Source of the DNA: Membranipora membranacea
Lineage: Eukaryota > Bryozoa > Gymnolaemata > Cheilostomatida > Membraniporidae
Direction: 5' to 3'
DNA: 64,000 bases
NCBI GenBank assembly: GCA_914767715.1
Contig: OU612070.1
Location: 22,556,025 to 22,620,024 of the forward strand
A model generated the notes under the pieces. It did no database searches. It had not been told where the DNA came from and saw nothing but the letters and a program-made list of their open reading frames with translations. How positions within the stretch are numbered: position 1 is the stretch's first letter; each line of letters begins with the position of its first letter. Positions 46,096 through 56,906 of the stretch are shown here, in pieces. The translations under genes and the position numbers were made by a program.

Positions 46096-46844
46096 ATCAC
46101 CGTCACCGGAATGGGTTCATCCAAAGGTGGATGTGACTAAAGTTGGATGAGTCATAAAATAAGCAGACAACACAACTATGTTTGTGACATTGCACTAGTA
46201 GGAGAGGAGACTGAGCTAGATGTCAGTAACGGAGCCATGCTGTCCTGGCAGGAAAATGAACAGTGAACCTGTCAAGTAAATCAAGGAGCGAGCAGTATGT
46301 TGTTGGAACTGATTGTCCATCTAAACGAGGCACTTTGCCCCCTGTGGTCCTGGAAAAACCGATGTATATTTAAAGAGCTGTGTTTACCATGTTCACCTCC
46401 CTGACACTGAGGCGCATCTACAACACACTACACTAGAGCTTGTAATATTTGATGTTAGCAGCAAAAGGGAGAGGAAACTGGCCATGGGGTTGCCAACACC
46501 AGCTCAATCAGTTCATGAGACCCAAATATAACATAACCCAGTCTACTACTTCCACCAGCTATTTATGTCTTAGGCCCTCATCTGATGGGCCATCTGGGAA
46601 CTCACTCTAGTCTAGTAATCTCTGCAGACCAAAGTAAATAATTTTGGAACCACAACCAATAGTAGTAAGGAAAATCTTCAATTCAATTTAAATTGAACTA
46701 TGAAGAATGACTAGCTAGCAGCTAGGCTTCTTCTTCCTTGCAATGCACATTGCAAATCCACAAAAGATTCTCCCCTACCTGGATAGTGTTGAAAAGAAGC
46801 TGTCTCGCTTTGGCTGCCCTCTCTTCTCTTTCTTAGATGACCTG

Positions 46845-46868
46845 TCTCTCTCTCCCTCTCTCTCTATA
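46845..46868. repeat. CT-rich microsatellite
   Basis: CTCTCTCTCCCTCTCTCTCT lies inside the hAT element, in its non-coding part. Confidence 0.85.
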
Positions 46869-47601
46869 TTTTCCACGTTTTTTCCTTCTGTTTAAGTTCA
46901 TGCAATGGAGCCTAGTCTGCATTTACTTATTAAACATTGACAGACTATGTTTTTAATTTACCCGCAATTTTTTGTTTTTCAATTATTAGGTGACATCATT
47001 GATGTTAAAAGTCATGAATATATAGAGACAATGATGGCATTTGTTGCTTTTCATGTTTCCCTACTCCTAACAACAGCTGTTGTGCTATAGTCCTGCAACA
47101 CGTAAGTTGCAGGTAGTATGTGAACATCTGTTATAACATCAAGCATAGTGCGTGTCAATACATAGTTTTGTACCAAAACACAGAGAGGTTGAAAATATAA
47201 AGAAAAAAAATTTTGTGACTGGACTAGAAGGGTGTTCGTTCGAACCCTTCGAATCCCCCCAGCTACGCCCATGACTTCATCAACCTGCCACTTACAATTG
47301 CTAACCAGTATCAGATCACCGAGTTGGACAATAGTGACAGTAGTGACCACATTATTAGCAGGATATTTGCATGCAATTACAGTTAGTTTTTACGTTTTTC
47401 TAGTGAAAGTCTGAAATATAGTTAATATTTATGATAATTATTATATTATATGATGAGTAGGGTCAGACACATGATATGAGGTAGGGGTTGTTTTCACATT
47501 ATTAACATGATAATACAGAATACGTACACATACACGCATACAACTACGTTAGTTAATACGTTTTATGGCGCTTCGGAGCGTAGGTTGTTGTTGGCTGCTC
47601 T

Positions 47602-48720
47602 TCAGGAATTGCCTTCATGTGATGTCAGCCTTATATTTCGAGTTACAGATTGAATATTATTAATTTGATATACATTGTTTAGAGCTGGCATACTATTACT
47701 AACACATAATGCACGCATATGACTGAAATGCTGCTCGAGACTATCTTGAAAGAGAAGGCACACAGATAATACATAGTCAAAACCTTCTTCGATAAGCTGC
47801 TGAGAAATTGCGGTGACTGATGCGCTAGTCTATTTCCAGCCTTCGATGGTTTGTGATGACAGCTGACTCTTAGCTATATCGCTGTTGGTTATCCCCTGAT
47901 GACTCAATCACCTCTCACTCCCAGTCTTCCAGCCATGACCCAAACTCGTTAGGCCACTGCAATCAAAACTATTCTTGTGGAGTACAGTCTGAATAAAGTC
48001 TTCTTAAATGCTGCTTTGAGGGTAACCGTTGCTTTAAGGTTTTCATCAATGGGCATCTCTGACTTGAGCTTTTCAATTGAGGTCACAAATGTATTCACAA
48101 ATTAAAATATCCTGTACTGATAATTTTGCAGTCTCTCATGGCCTTGGGATCCCTGAAAACATGCTTCTGATGACCGGATAAATATTATATACATAGTCAA
48201 AACCTTCTTCGATAAGCTGCTGAGAAATTGCGGTGACTGATGCGCTAGTTTATTTCCAGCCTTCGATGGTTTGTGCTGACAGCTGACTCTTAGCTATATC
48301 GCTGTTGGTTATCCCCTGATGACTCAATCACCTCTCACTCCCAGTCTTCCAGCCATGACCCAAACTCGTTAGGCCACTGCAATCAAAACTATTCTTGTGG
48401 AGTACAGTCTGAATAAAGTCTTCTCAAATGCTGCTTTGAGGGTAACCGTTGCTTTAAGGTTTTCATCAATGGGCATCTCTGACTTGAGCTTTTCAATTGA
48501 GGTCACAAATGTATTCACAAATTAAAATATCCTGTACTGATAATTTTGCAGTCTCTCATGGCCTTGGGGTCCCTGAAAACATGCTTCTGATGACCGGATA
48601 AATATTATATGCCAACATCAATACAGCGAAAATTACACACATTCAGCCTGTTTAATCAATTGTATTATAGTTTGTAGACCTTTAATAGCCTTTAGCTCTG
48701 TTATAAGCCAGTTGACTTCT
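47602..48720 (-). pseudogene. P-element-like (THAP9 family) transposase C-terminal remnant
   Basis: The last stretch on the minus strand (about 47940-47602) reads SDIAKSQLSSQTIEGW, a stop, then LIEEGFDYVLSVCL followed by FQDSLEQHFSHMRAL and a tail ending at a TGA (47602-47604). The series 'LSxQT.eG', 'f.yvLt', 'QDxLExfFs.iR' is the hallmark of the C-terminal RNase-H-associated domain of P-element and THAP9 transposases. A WPNEFGSWLEDWE segment upstream is in a different frame. The usual Asn-Pro-rich block after the motif is degraded. No THAP domain was seen. The coding part is interrupted by stops and by the 420-bp duplication. Confidence 0.7.
47771..48610. repeat. 420-bp tandem duplication inside the P-element remnant
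   Basis: 47771-48190 is repeated as 48191-48610 at an offset of exactly 420 bp. About four substitutions were found (for example GTCTATTTCC/GTTTATTTCC, TTGTGATGAC/TTGTGCTGAC, TCTTAAATG/TCTCAAATG, GGGATCC/GGGGTCC), roughly 99% identity. Recent duplication of a dead segment, or an assembly duplication. Confidence 0.97.
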
Positions 48721-48969
48721 CGTAGATTTCTTCTGTGTGTCATAAATATAAAGGCTAGTCCTCGGTGGTTGGACTAGCTTTTCATGTCCGTCAAGTGCCC
48801 ACTGCCAATATATACCCTGTAATGGGAAACATCTTGGTACTTAGTGAATATAACATTGGGATGATCTGGGACGATCCTAGACAACGTAAACAGATATCAC
48901 AATTTTCCCAGTACTATCTCAGAACAAATCTGCCACTCAAGAGAAGACAAATATTATGTGCAGCTACAG

Positions 48970-49062
48970 TGGCGGGTTTGGTCCGACCAAACATGCCATT
49001 TCATTTAGTAATTGAAGCAGTCAATATAGAGGTGTCAGTTTCGATCAGACCAAAACCGCCAC
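48970..49062. mobile_element. Candidate 93-bp hAT-like MITE
   Basis: The arms GTGGCGGGTTTGGTCCGACC (48969-48988) and the complement at 49043-49062 match at 17 of 20. Flanking 8-mers AGCTACAG and AATTACAG agree at 6 of 8. The ends are offset by one base, so a simple hairpin is the alternative. Confidence 0.45.
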
Positions 49063-49070
49063 AATTACAG

Positions 49071-49761
49071 ACACTGGGGATATTTTGTGGGAAGATTTGG
49101 CGACTTTGGTCAACCGTAGTCAACAGCACCGCGTAAGCATTTATCCCAAATATTTCACCAAATCCCTTTTATTCAATGAAAATTGGAGTGTTTGATACGG
49201 TCAACAGAGAACAAGAATGTATACTTGCTTCTCACCCACTGCAATTTCACCATAAGATATATTGTCAGCAGTACTGCATATCCCTTAACATACTGTCAGC
49301 CTGGCAAGAAGTGCTCAAAAAATAACCGCTGGGAAAAAGATCCATGGTGCGAAAACAGATATTTGTAGAGGGAAGGAATCTACCTAATAAATATATAATG
49401 GTATACCCAGTTGCAGCTGCCATTATCAGCGGCAGCGATACAATATGTTCCTAAATATCATGTCATTTGCTTCACCATGGAAGGGATTACGCAAAATAGC
49501 CAATACATTTTAAGTTACTATATTGTGGTTTTTTATAACTAGTCACTAAGATCACCAAGATTAGTTTCAAGTTACTGTCTGCGGCAGCAAGTCTGCTGCA
49601 GTTGCAGCAGCAGTCTGCAGCAGCAAGTCTGCCGCAAGTTCCTAGAAACATGCAACAGTAACGGAAAAATTCTGTATGAGTCAGTATATACCAATAAAAC
49701 TTGATAGCGATCAATTTTTTATAATGTATTAATCTGTACGGTGTCATTCATTCACTCACCT
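49071..49761. other. No gene; contains CTGCAG/GCAGCA-rich patch
   Basis: Near 49580-49640 a trinucleotide-like cluster of GCAGCAAGTCTGC repeats is present. No frame is supported. Confidence 0.5.
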
Positions 49762-52241
49762 CCGGCCTCCTCATCATCAACACTGTTATCACAACATTTT
49801 CACATGCAGAGGGGTGTGCATTTCATCTTTTCTTTATTGCAGCAGCATCTGCCGCTAAGACATTTGCTCACTTGGCATTAGCAGTGTTGTCGAGCTGCAG
49901 AAGCTCTGGCGGTTCTGAGGGCTTTGTCAACCACTGTATAGATAGCTTGTTGTTACCTCATGACCAACCATTGTCTTGTGGTTGCGGCAGTTCAATCATT
50001 TGTTTCAAACTCCTGTATGGTAGCTGGTCCTTCTAGTGTGCTGAGTTATTGGTTTGTCATTAGGAGGCAGGCTCTTTTCCAGAGGCGTAGCTGTGTAGAA
50101 TATATAATATCTTGCATCATTAACAGTCCCCTTGCTGTTACAAAGAGCGCATACAAAATTCTCTTATCCTCTACCTAGCTACCTGGAAGATTTGGCCAAG
50201 TGTTGAAAATAATGTCTATGAACTTCTCTGTTGGCAACAGAACTTTGAGAGAAGCCTGACTGACTCTTGTACCGAAAGACTCAGCAATGGAGGTGAGGTC
50301 AATTATTCCCACAACCAGTTGCAAAGAGAATTTCTGCGTCCAGCTTTGATGCAACTGAAATCCCTAATATGGCCACATCAGTATCAGAAGAGTGAATGAC
50401 AACATATTCTCAGTTCTCTGATGCATGCTTAGCGGGCAGTAAAAAATGTAGTATCAACTTTCTGTGGTTGCTCTTTAATTCATGGATGGGAGATATCTGT
50501 AGCTTCTCATTATTCATCCACTCGAGTAAAGTTGTTTCCTCTGAGACAGCCACATAAATGTCAATGCTGAGCCCTGGAATGGCTGAAGTCGTTTCTTGTT
50601 ATCAGCCCCACCCACTTCTCCCACTTCCTCCACTGTTGAGGAAAAAATTTATCATGACCATAATATATTGTAAATTATCTTGAGACTAGTCGCTGATCCT
50701 CCTTTTCCCGATATTGATGCCCGACAAAGTCAACAAGCACTGAATTAAATTTTCTAGCGAGTGAGATAATCTTTCGTAGTATGAGTTCTGATATCTCCGA
50801 AGGTACACTTGGTAGCTCTGATGCAGTTAGGGCTTTAATGATTAGTTAGACTTTAGATAGATTTAGATAGATTTTGTTTATCTAATTCAGTCATCATTTA
50901 AGACTGTGGTATTGAATGCGATGTATGTATGCATGTATGTATGCAATGTATGGTAAAAAGGTTTAGAAAAAGCAACTTCTTTGTATATCAGACTGTTGTC
51001 ATGGAACTTATGAAAAAGTTGACAAAACTCTTAGGCCTTTGCCTTTTTTTATGCGACAAATCTTGGGTCTGAAAACACATCTAGCGCAAGAGAAAGTTCT
51101 GGTAGAATTTTTAAAAATCGAATTACAACAAAAGAGGGTTAGCAACAATCTCAAAAAAATGAGTATAAATAGGACATGTCAAAATGGAAGTCAGAATTGT
51201 TATCTCCTAAGAGAGAATACCAGGTAGTGCAGGAGCTGACCATGGTTTTTCCTCAAATTCTGCAAAACGGTGTTCAGAACAGGTTTTTTATAGATTAACC
51301 TTTCCATGGGTGCCACAGGAACAGGATGGCATGGTGTCGTAAGTTCAAAAACTGTAAACTTGGTGCTGGTGCTGTCGTTAAGTCAGCAACTCATAGTTAC
51401 CTTTTTTAACAGAAGGGTGACCAAAGAGAAAGTAAAACGTAATGAGTGAACTCAATATTCAAACAATGATTCGGTGGAATGAAGTTGAAACTAGAACTTA
51501 ACTTACAAACGAAGAACGTCAATCAAATTAATATGAATTTGTCATGCTAATACTGAATTAGAAATTATACAGGGGAGATAACTTCTCGGAATTTAAGGTT
51601 AAATTTTATTTGCGTTGTGGGATTGATGTTAACATGCCATATTGTTCAATGATCAACGTGGAAAAAACAACCATTCAACTGTATCCCAAAGACTTGCTTT
51701 CAGCTTTTGTTCTGTCCCATCATCAGAAAATATCCACATTAACAATATTTATTGCGATTTTACATTAGGCAATTGTTTAAATAATTTATGTTTCATTTCA
51801 AAGTCACATAGCTTATATCGACAAGCCTTGTTTGTGCTAGAGGGAAGGGGTCTCCATTCTGAGTAATGTATGATAGCGGACAGAATGACCAAGACCTGCG
51901 ATTAGAGAACTAACGCTCTTCTGACCAGAGTAGTGACGCAGGGTCATACCACATGAGATTGCTTTTGGGGTTATAATACGCCCTTTAGTAGTGAGAGACA
52001 CTATGTCCTGCGAGAGGGAGAGAATTCTTTTGCGTGAATTGCTCTCTAACTTCATATATTGTCCGTCTTCAGATACGTCAAGAGCATCTGATACACCTGT
52101 GATTATTGCTAGGAGATTGTATAGATTGACAGGCACATATTTCTGGCAACTGCAAATCACATATATAAAATGTATCACACAGCATGCTAAGCGTTGATGA
52201 TCTACCAAGGATTTACCCACACAGCAGAAAACTATCACCAA
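49762..52241 (-). pseudogene. Broken gene of an Academ-associated, PIN/XPG-like nuclease family
   Basis: Pieces on the minus strand follow the family order. N-terminal region (about 52080-51837): ISLSQDIV-like helix (RILSLSQDIVSLTTKGR), then ITPKAISCGMTLRHYSGQKS and LIAGLGHSVRYHTLL. Middle (about 50600-50290): IHELKSNHRK, LLPAKHASE, SDTDVAILGISVASKLDAE, LFATGCGNN, then DLTSIAESFGTRVSQASL in another frame. C-terminus: a Cys cluster (RCCCNKEKMKCTPLC) followed by a donor at 49761 (GGAG then GTGAGT). The TDTDVAxL acidic strand, the G.GN motif and the Cys-rich tail recall a large family of invertebrate proteins with FEN/XPG-like nuclease features, some carried by Academ-type elements. Multiple frame breaks show decay; the part between 50850 and 51830 is not readable. 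Confidence 0.45.
50922..50957. repeat. GTAT/GCAT microsatellite
   Basis: ATGTATGTATGCATGTATGT-type repeats of about 35 bp lie within the region between pieces of the nuclease pseudogene. Confidence 0.85.
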
Positions 52242-53207
52242 TACTCACCAGATATTTGATGTAATTAGTAACAAGAGTGTATGGATAACAATACAATATC
52301 ACGTATTACACACTCAAAAATTTTGGTTTCCAAATGAAACTATTTTCATACAACCGTAGTTTTGCCCCAAGTTAGCCTACCATAGTATGCATTTAGTATC
52401 CATACCATATCACTTTGCCATCAAAGCTAGCACATCATAGTTTCAAATTTTATGGAGGTTCATTCTTTTATTTTGTCACTGCTAATCTTCCATTGTGTCA
52501 GTTTGAGTTTATAATTGAGTTGATTGTGTTCTCTTACCCGCGCACCGTAGTTTCAAAATGATTCATTGATTTATTAGGTGATATACAATTAGTGCTTTAC
52601 ACTTAGCACACTGTAGTTTCAAACTGACCCATTGATAAACTTAATGTTATTCATTGTTATGATTACCCATTGTTATGTTTGAACAATTAGACTGCTCCCA
52701 ATTCCTTCGTAGTTTCAAATTGATGCCATGGCAATATCCATGATAATCTCATAAGACTTCAAATTGATCATAAACTTTACTCTGTGTCACAGGAGTAATT
52801 TGCACTACCACATCATAGTTTCAAAATGAGATACCAGAGATATCACAGTAAGAATGCTATTTCCTCCATTATATCAACTAGGGACATGTTTTACAGCCAG
52901 ACACTGAGTCGAGACAAGCATGCAACGGTTGTAGTAATCAAGAAAATATAACTTTCATTCATTTTTTATAGGTATATTGTTTTATTGTTTGCTGTATTTA
53001 TTTAGAAAATTGAGACAAAATCATGTCACGCAAGGTAAAATAAAATGTAGCATAATGCAGCAAAAATTTTAATAGGAAAAGAAGTGAACAGACCTTAGAT
53101 CAAAAGTCATGGATTAAAAATTAATATTAACATACATACATCTTTTATCTATCAGAATGAAAATTATACAACACTCATTATTTTAGTTTACATAATATTG
53201 GTTACAA
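52242..53207. other. No gene beyond the motif repeats
   Basis: AT-rich spacer between the nuclease remnant and the SAMD3-like gene. Confidence 0.5.
52360..52835. repeat. Irregular repeats of a TAGTTTCAAA motif
   Basis: TAGTTTCAAA followed by W/C-TGA-like sequence recurs near 52438, 52547, 52610, 52709 and 52818, with a related CGTAGTTTTGCC near 52359. Spacing is 60-110 bp. Probably an eroded minisatellite. Confidence 0.5.
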
Positions 53208-55824
53208 TTAATCTGGCTTTATTGCCCAGATGAATTTTTTTCGATTTCCATAGATGCACTTTTGAGTGGCATCATACTCAATGTGAAACACAAAGAAAAG
53301 CATGAATGCCACTCTCAGTGCATCTATGAGATTATTGGCAGGGATATTGTGAGCGCCAGGAATCACCACACCATACCGACCTTGATATATAGAGATCATA
53401 ATGATCTCTAAACCGGCCGACATGGTTTGGGGATCCTTGTCGCTCACTATCTTCGGTACACTCGACTTCCTTACGATGTCTGAAATCACCTCCGAGAACG
53501 CTTCTACAACAAACAGAACAACATAGTTGAAATAGAAACTTAAGGGGAGAATTATAATTAACCAAATCACATATTAACATCATTGAAATATCTAGGGATG
53601 AAACCATAGTATTTTCGGCACACAAGAAGAAAGAGTTCACAAGCTATGAGTTAGATTTTCTATAAAGTCTTAGTACCAATTTTCGTCATTTGTAAGCAAG
53701 ACCATGCTCGGAACGGAATCTTGCAGACCATGAGGTTGAGTTTCTGTACAATTATTTGCTGCCAATGCTTTGAGGAGACTATAAATTTGTCAACAACTGT
53801 GGCTACCAATATAGATACAAATGTAAATTGTATTGTACAAATATGCGATGATCTCTTCTATTCCAACAGTTTGCCAGTGCAATACTCTCAGAGATTTTGT
53901 CTAATTAAGCGACGTACCAATCGTATCAACACCGGCAAGCCATTGTGACATATAGCTTGCAAAATCCTCCTCTTTGAAACTGGGGTGAATCCTGCAGAAC
54001 TCTAGTTGTATCTAAAATGAGAAAAATTGAACAGTGTTGTGCGTGTCTTCATATCACCGATTGTTTAGTGAATTACTAAAAAATACTTTGATTAAACCAC
54101 AAAACATAATATAATGTTTGAAGATAAAAAAACTTTTATAGAAAGTTGTCTGCCCTTGTCACATGCAAAGACAACTCCCATGACGGATGACGACGCTGAC
54201 ATTATTCTAATAATATTACTGGTTCGACGCTGCAAGTGATCTAGTCGACTACTATGTCTTGTTTCATCCAATAGACTTGCTTTGGGAGTAATTGATGAAT
54301 CGGGAATTCGCTCATGCTAATGTCCATTAGGGTTTGCCATAAAAGTCAATAAATCCAGCATACTTTTGCTTTATCCTTATGAATTGATATGGTTACAGTT
54401 CGTGGTGCTCTCATCTTCGATAAATAAACGTTACTTATTCTGATGTCAGACCATTAACAACGACACATATGTACTGAACATTGATGAATTACATAAGTAC
54501 ACACCTCTATTGGCTGGCGGGTGAGGATAGGAAACTTTCCCACTATCACTGTCACGATCCAATTTCGCCTTCTCTTATACGTTGCTGCCATCATGTTCGT
54601 TTGCACCTCTCTGTATTATGCAGTCTCCGTTGAGAGCCTTTCAACTGAAAACAAGATATAAGGAGAATAAAATAGCAGCATGATCAAAATACTGTGAATT
54701 ATATTGATTAACTTCCATGCATACACAGCCCTCAGTCGTGGGAGTAGGAGGAAGCTCAGTTGGTTAGAGTGCCTGCCCTCTGACGCGCAGTTGTTGGATA
54801 TCCGCGCTGCAGTCTGTCGACTACTGGGCTCAATTGACGCCCCAGGTATGCTCCGACCTACCTGCAAACTGAGAGCAAACTGGCGACGAATATGGCACCC
54901 TATTTCTCAGTCTTCGGACAGAGACAAAAACTTGCCATGTTAACCAACATTTTAACCTACACGAGATGCCAAGCATAGCGACAAAATCTCAAGAGTTTTT
55001 GGAGTTAAAAAGACTCCCATCTGACTGCAATCATTGAAATTGTGATGAAAGAGTGCTGACTTACCTAGTTCTTCATATTCTTCCTCTCCTATCTCAGGCT
55101 GAGTCTCCTCTGTTGCCTCGACTTGGGGTGTTGCCTTGCGGCAATTTGTTGAGAGGGACTTTCGATACTTTCTATTCTTAAAAAGCATATATAATATGCT
55201 GTCTTGTCGGGGGTATTCGATAAATAACATCTCCTGAAAATAAACAACAATATTTTCGGTCAATCAGCGAAATGAGTTAACGTAGACTCAATTGCGCCGT
55301 GTTTTCATCGAGCTACAACTACTGCCCTCTGAACAGGGGAGCAATAATAAAAAATAATCACTAGATCATTTTTATGTAAGTTGCTTTCCTTTTTTATTGA
55401 ACAGATAGCTTCTGAACATCCAGGTTTAATGTATTAAAAAAGGAACTTCTCATAACTTTACATGAGACTTTCATTGCGTGATAATTGCATATAGTTCATT
55501 ATATTAACAATATGGTATGCAATTAGAAACATTCTTCAGCCCTAAGCGTTATTTGTTGCCTAAGCGGTAAGGTAACCATCACTGGAACCCTGACAACGGT
55601 GAATAGTCAGTTAAATACCTTGGGATTCTCACCCGAGACCCTGCATTTCTCTGAGCAACCTAGGACTCAACGACGTGAACTCTTATAGTGGGTATTGATA
55701 CTATTTGGCATATAACAGAACTGCACTTACATGTCCACTTGGTGTGTCTTTATTGTCCCCGAGAGACGGAAAGTTCGCTACCAGCGATCTTGCCAGATAA
55801 GATTTCACCATCTTTCCAATATCA
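53208..55824 (-). CDS. SAMD3-like protein gene, five 3' exons (5' end not found)
   Basis: Minus-strand exons: 55824-55731, 55233-55065, 54644-54505, 54011-53918 and 53503-53208 (stop). Every junction is GT-AG and phases agree (0 after exon 1; 1 after exon 2; 0 after exon 3; 1 after exon 4). Recognisable in order: KSYLARSLVANFPSLGD, PSGH-EMLFIEYPRQDS with KNRKYRKS, an acidic linker, MMAATYKRRRNWIVTVI with GKFPILTRQPIEIQ, EEDFASYMSQWLAG, then ALRVAFMLFFVFHIEYD near the C-terminus. This order (NxRR after a PxGh motif, 'TxxxRR..I', FxIxY tail) is what I know from the large SAMD3-like family of fishes and invertebrates. Exon 3 has an in-frame TAA near its start (at about 54617), unless an acceptor a few bases later (TACAGAG) is used, which also keeps phase. 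Status: gene or young pseudogene. Confidence 0.6.
54737..54945 (+). mobile_element. tRNA-derived SINE inside an intron of the SAMD3-like gene
   Basis: GGAAGCTCAGTTGGTTAGAG is a near-canonical RNA polymerase III box A in a tRNA-like head. About 35 bp on, GTTGTTGGATATCC stands where box B (GGTTCGAATCC) is expected, but eroded. An unrelated body with GCAAACTGGCGACGAATATG follows to about 54945. It lies antisense to the host gene between exons 2 and 3. Ends and target duplication could not be fixed. No other copy was noticed in the window. Confidence 0.65.
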
Positions 55825-56277
55825 CTATAACATGAATAATTACATCTCAAGTATTGATCTCAGTATGCACAAAACATTGGAATAGTTTTTAAATCGCTAA
55901 TGGCTAATCGTCTAACCGCTAGGACTCTATCATGTTGAATAGCAACCCCCAACACTGATTCATGACAAGTCAAATGAGCGATGATTCAATATTATAAAAT
56001 AAATAACTCGAAATATTCAAGATTAGTTAAAAGTGAAATACATTCCAGATGCTGTCAACTTATCATATTTACAGCTCAATCCTTATTTTCATTATCGATT
56101 CAATTTAAGAAAAAAAACACTTATGCGACAAACTTTTCTTCCAATCATCAGATACATAGACTTGAGTAGATGAGCATCTCTATCCTTACTGACATTTAAT
56201 TATTCCAAGTCCCTTATATCAATACACATTTTATCAAAGATAGTATATTATATTTATATTATTATTCTACTCTGTTG
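55825..56277. other. No gene recognised
   Basis: Upstream exons of the SAMD3-like gene may lie here, but no acceptor/donor pair with an open frame was found. Confidence 0.4.
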
Positions 56278-56309
56278 ATTAGACATAAAATGATAAGACA
56301 AAAATGTGA

Positions 56310-56600
56310 TATATATATATATGTATATATAATTATTGATAACTGGAACAAAATGATGGAGTGAGATCGAGTTGAGTCATAAAAATGGTAGTAGACGATT
56401 GTTATGATTGCACAAAAAAATAACATGACATAACATGATATAATACTTGTTAATTGCAACAAAAATGATGCGGTGAGATCGAGTTGAGTCATAAAAATGG
56501 TAGTGGACGATTGTTATGATTGCACAAAAAAGTAATAAGACAAAACATGATATATTTATAATACTTGTTAATTGCAAAAAAATGATGCGGTGATGAACAA
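56310..56600. repeat. 112-117 bp tandem repeat, about two and a half copies, after an (AT)n tract
   Basis: GTGAGATCGAGTTGAGTCAT followed by AAAAATGGTAGTRGACG recurs at 56361 and 56473; GATAACTGGAAC, GTTAATTGCAAC and GTTAATTGCAAA mark starts near 56338, 56450 and 56567. The third copy runs into the palindrome below. Confidence 0.8.
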
Positions 56601-56615
56601 AAGTGGTTTGATTAT

Positions 56616-56667
56616 AATAGAGTCGTCTACCATCATGATTATAATCATGATGGTAGACGACTCTATT
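56616..56667. repeat. Perfect 52-bp palindrome (26-bp arms, no loop)
   Basis: AATAGAGTCGTCTACCATC and onward is exactly mirrored about the centre between 56641 and 56642. GTAGACG also occurs in the neighbouring tandem repeats, so the palindrome may have grown from that unit. Confidence 0.97.
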
Positions 56668-56906
56668 TACGGTACAAAAATGGTAAGATAAAAGTCAGCC
56701 ATATTATAATTTCTTGGTGAAGATAAATGTGTTTAAATGTTGAGATTAAGTGTGTGAGAATGGATGTTGAAAGCTAACAATTGATATCAAGTTAATCAAT
56801 ATCAGGGACAGTAAAATGATTACTTATACCCTCCCATCTAGACGGGGGTGGAGGCTGAAGCTGAGACGGGGGAGGAGCTGGGGATTGAGGTACAGGGTTG
56901 AAAGAG

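Larger units (their letters stand above)
43734..47273 (-). mobile_element. Full-length decayed hAT transposon (3,540 bp)
   Basis: The termini are CATGGGTGTAGCTGGG on the left and, on the other strand, CATGGGCGTAGCTGGG at the right end (15 of 16 match), followed by G/C-rich subterminal runs on both sides (43840-43865; 47253-47259). Flanking 8-mers ACTCCCTC (43726-43733) and ACTTCATC (47274-47281) agree at 6 of 8 positions, an eroded hAT-type 8-bp duplication. The interior carries a ZMYM1-like hAT transposase pseudogene on the minus strand, so ends and content agree. Confidence 0.87.

Noticed and set aside
54741-54810. Functional tRNA gene
   Set aside because: Box A is good but box B is eroded and the cloverleaf cannot be closed; better explained as a SINE head.
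56262-56577. Hydrophobic small proteins on the minus strand
   Set aside because: The repeated frames come from the 112-bp tandem repeat and (AT)n tract, not from conserved coding.
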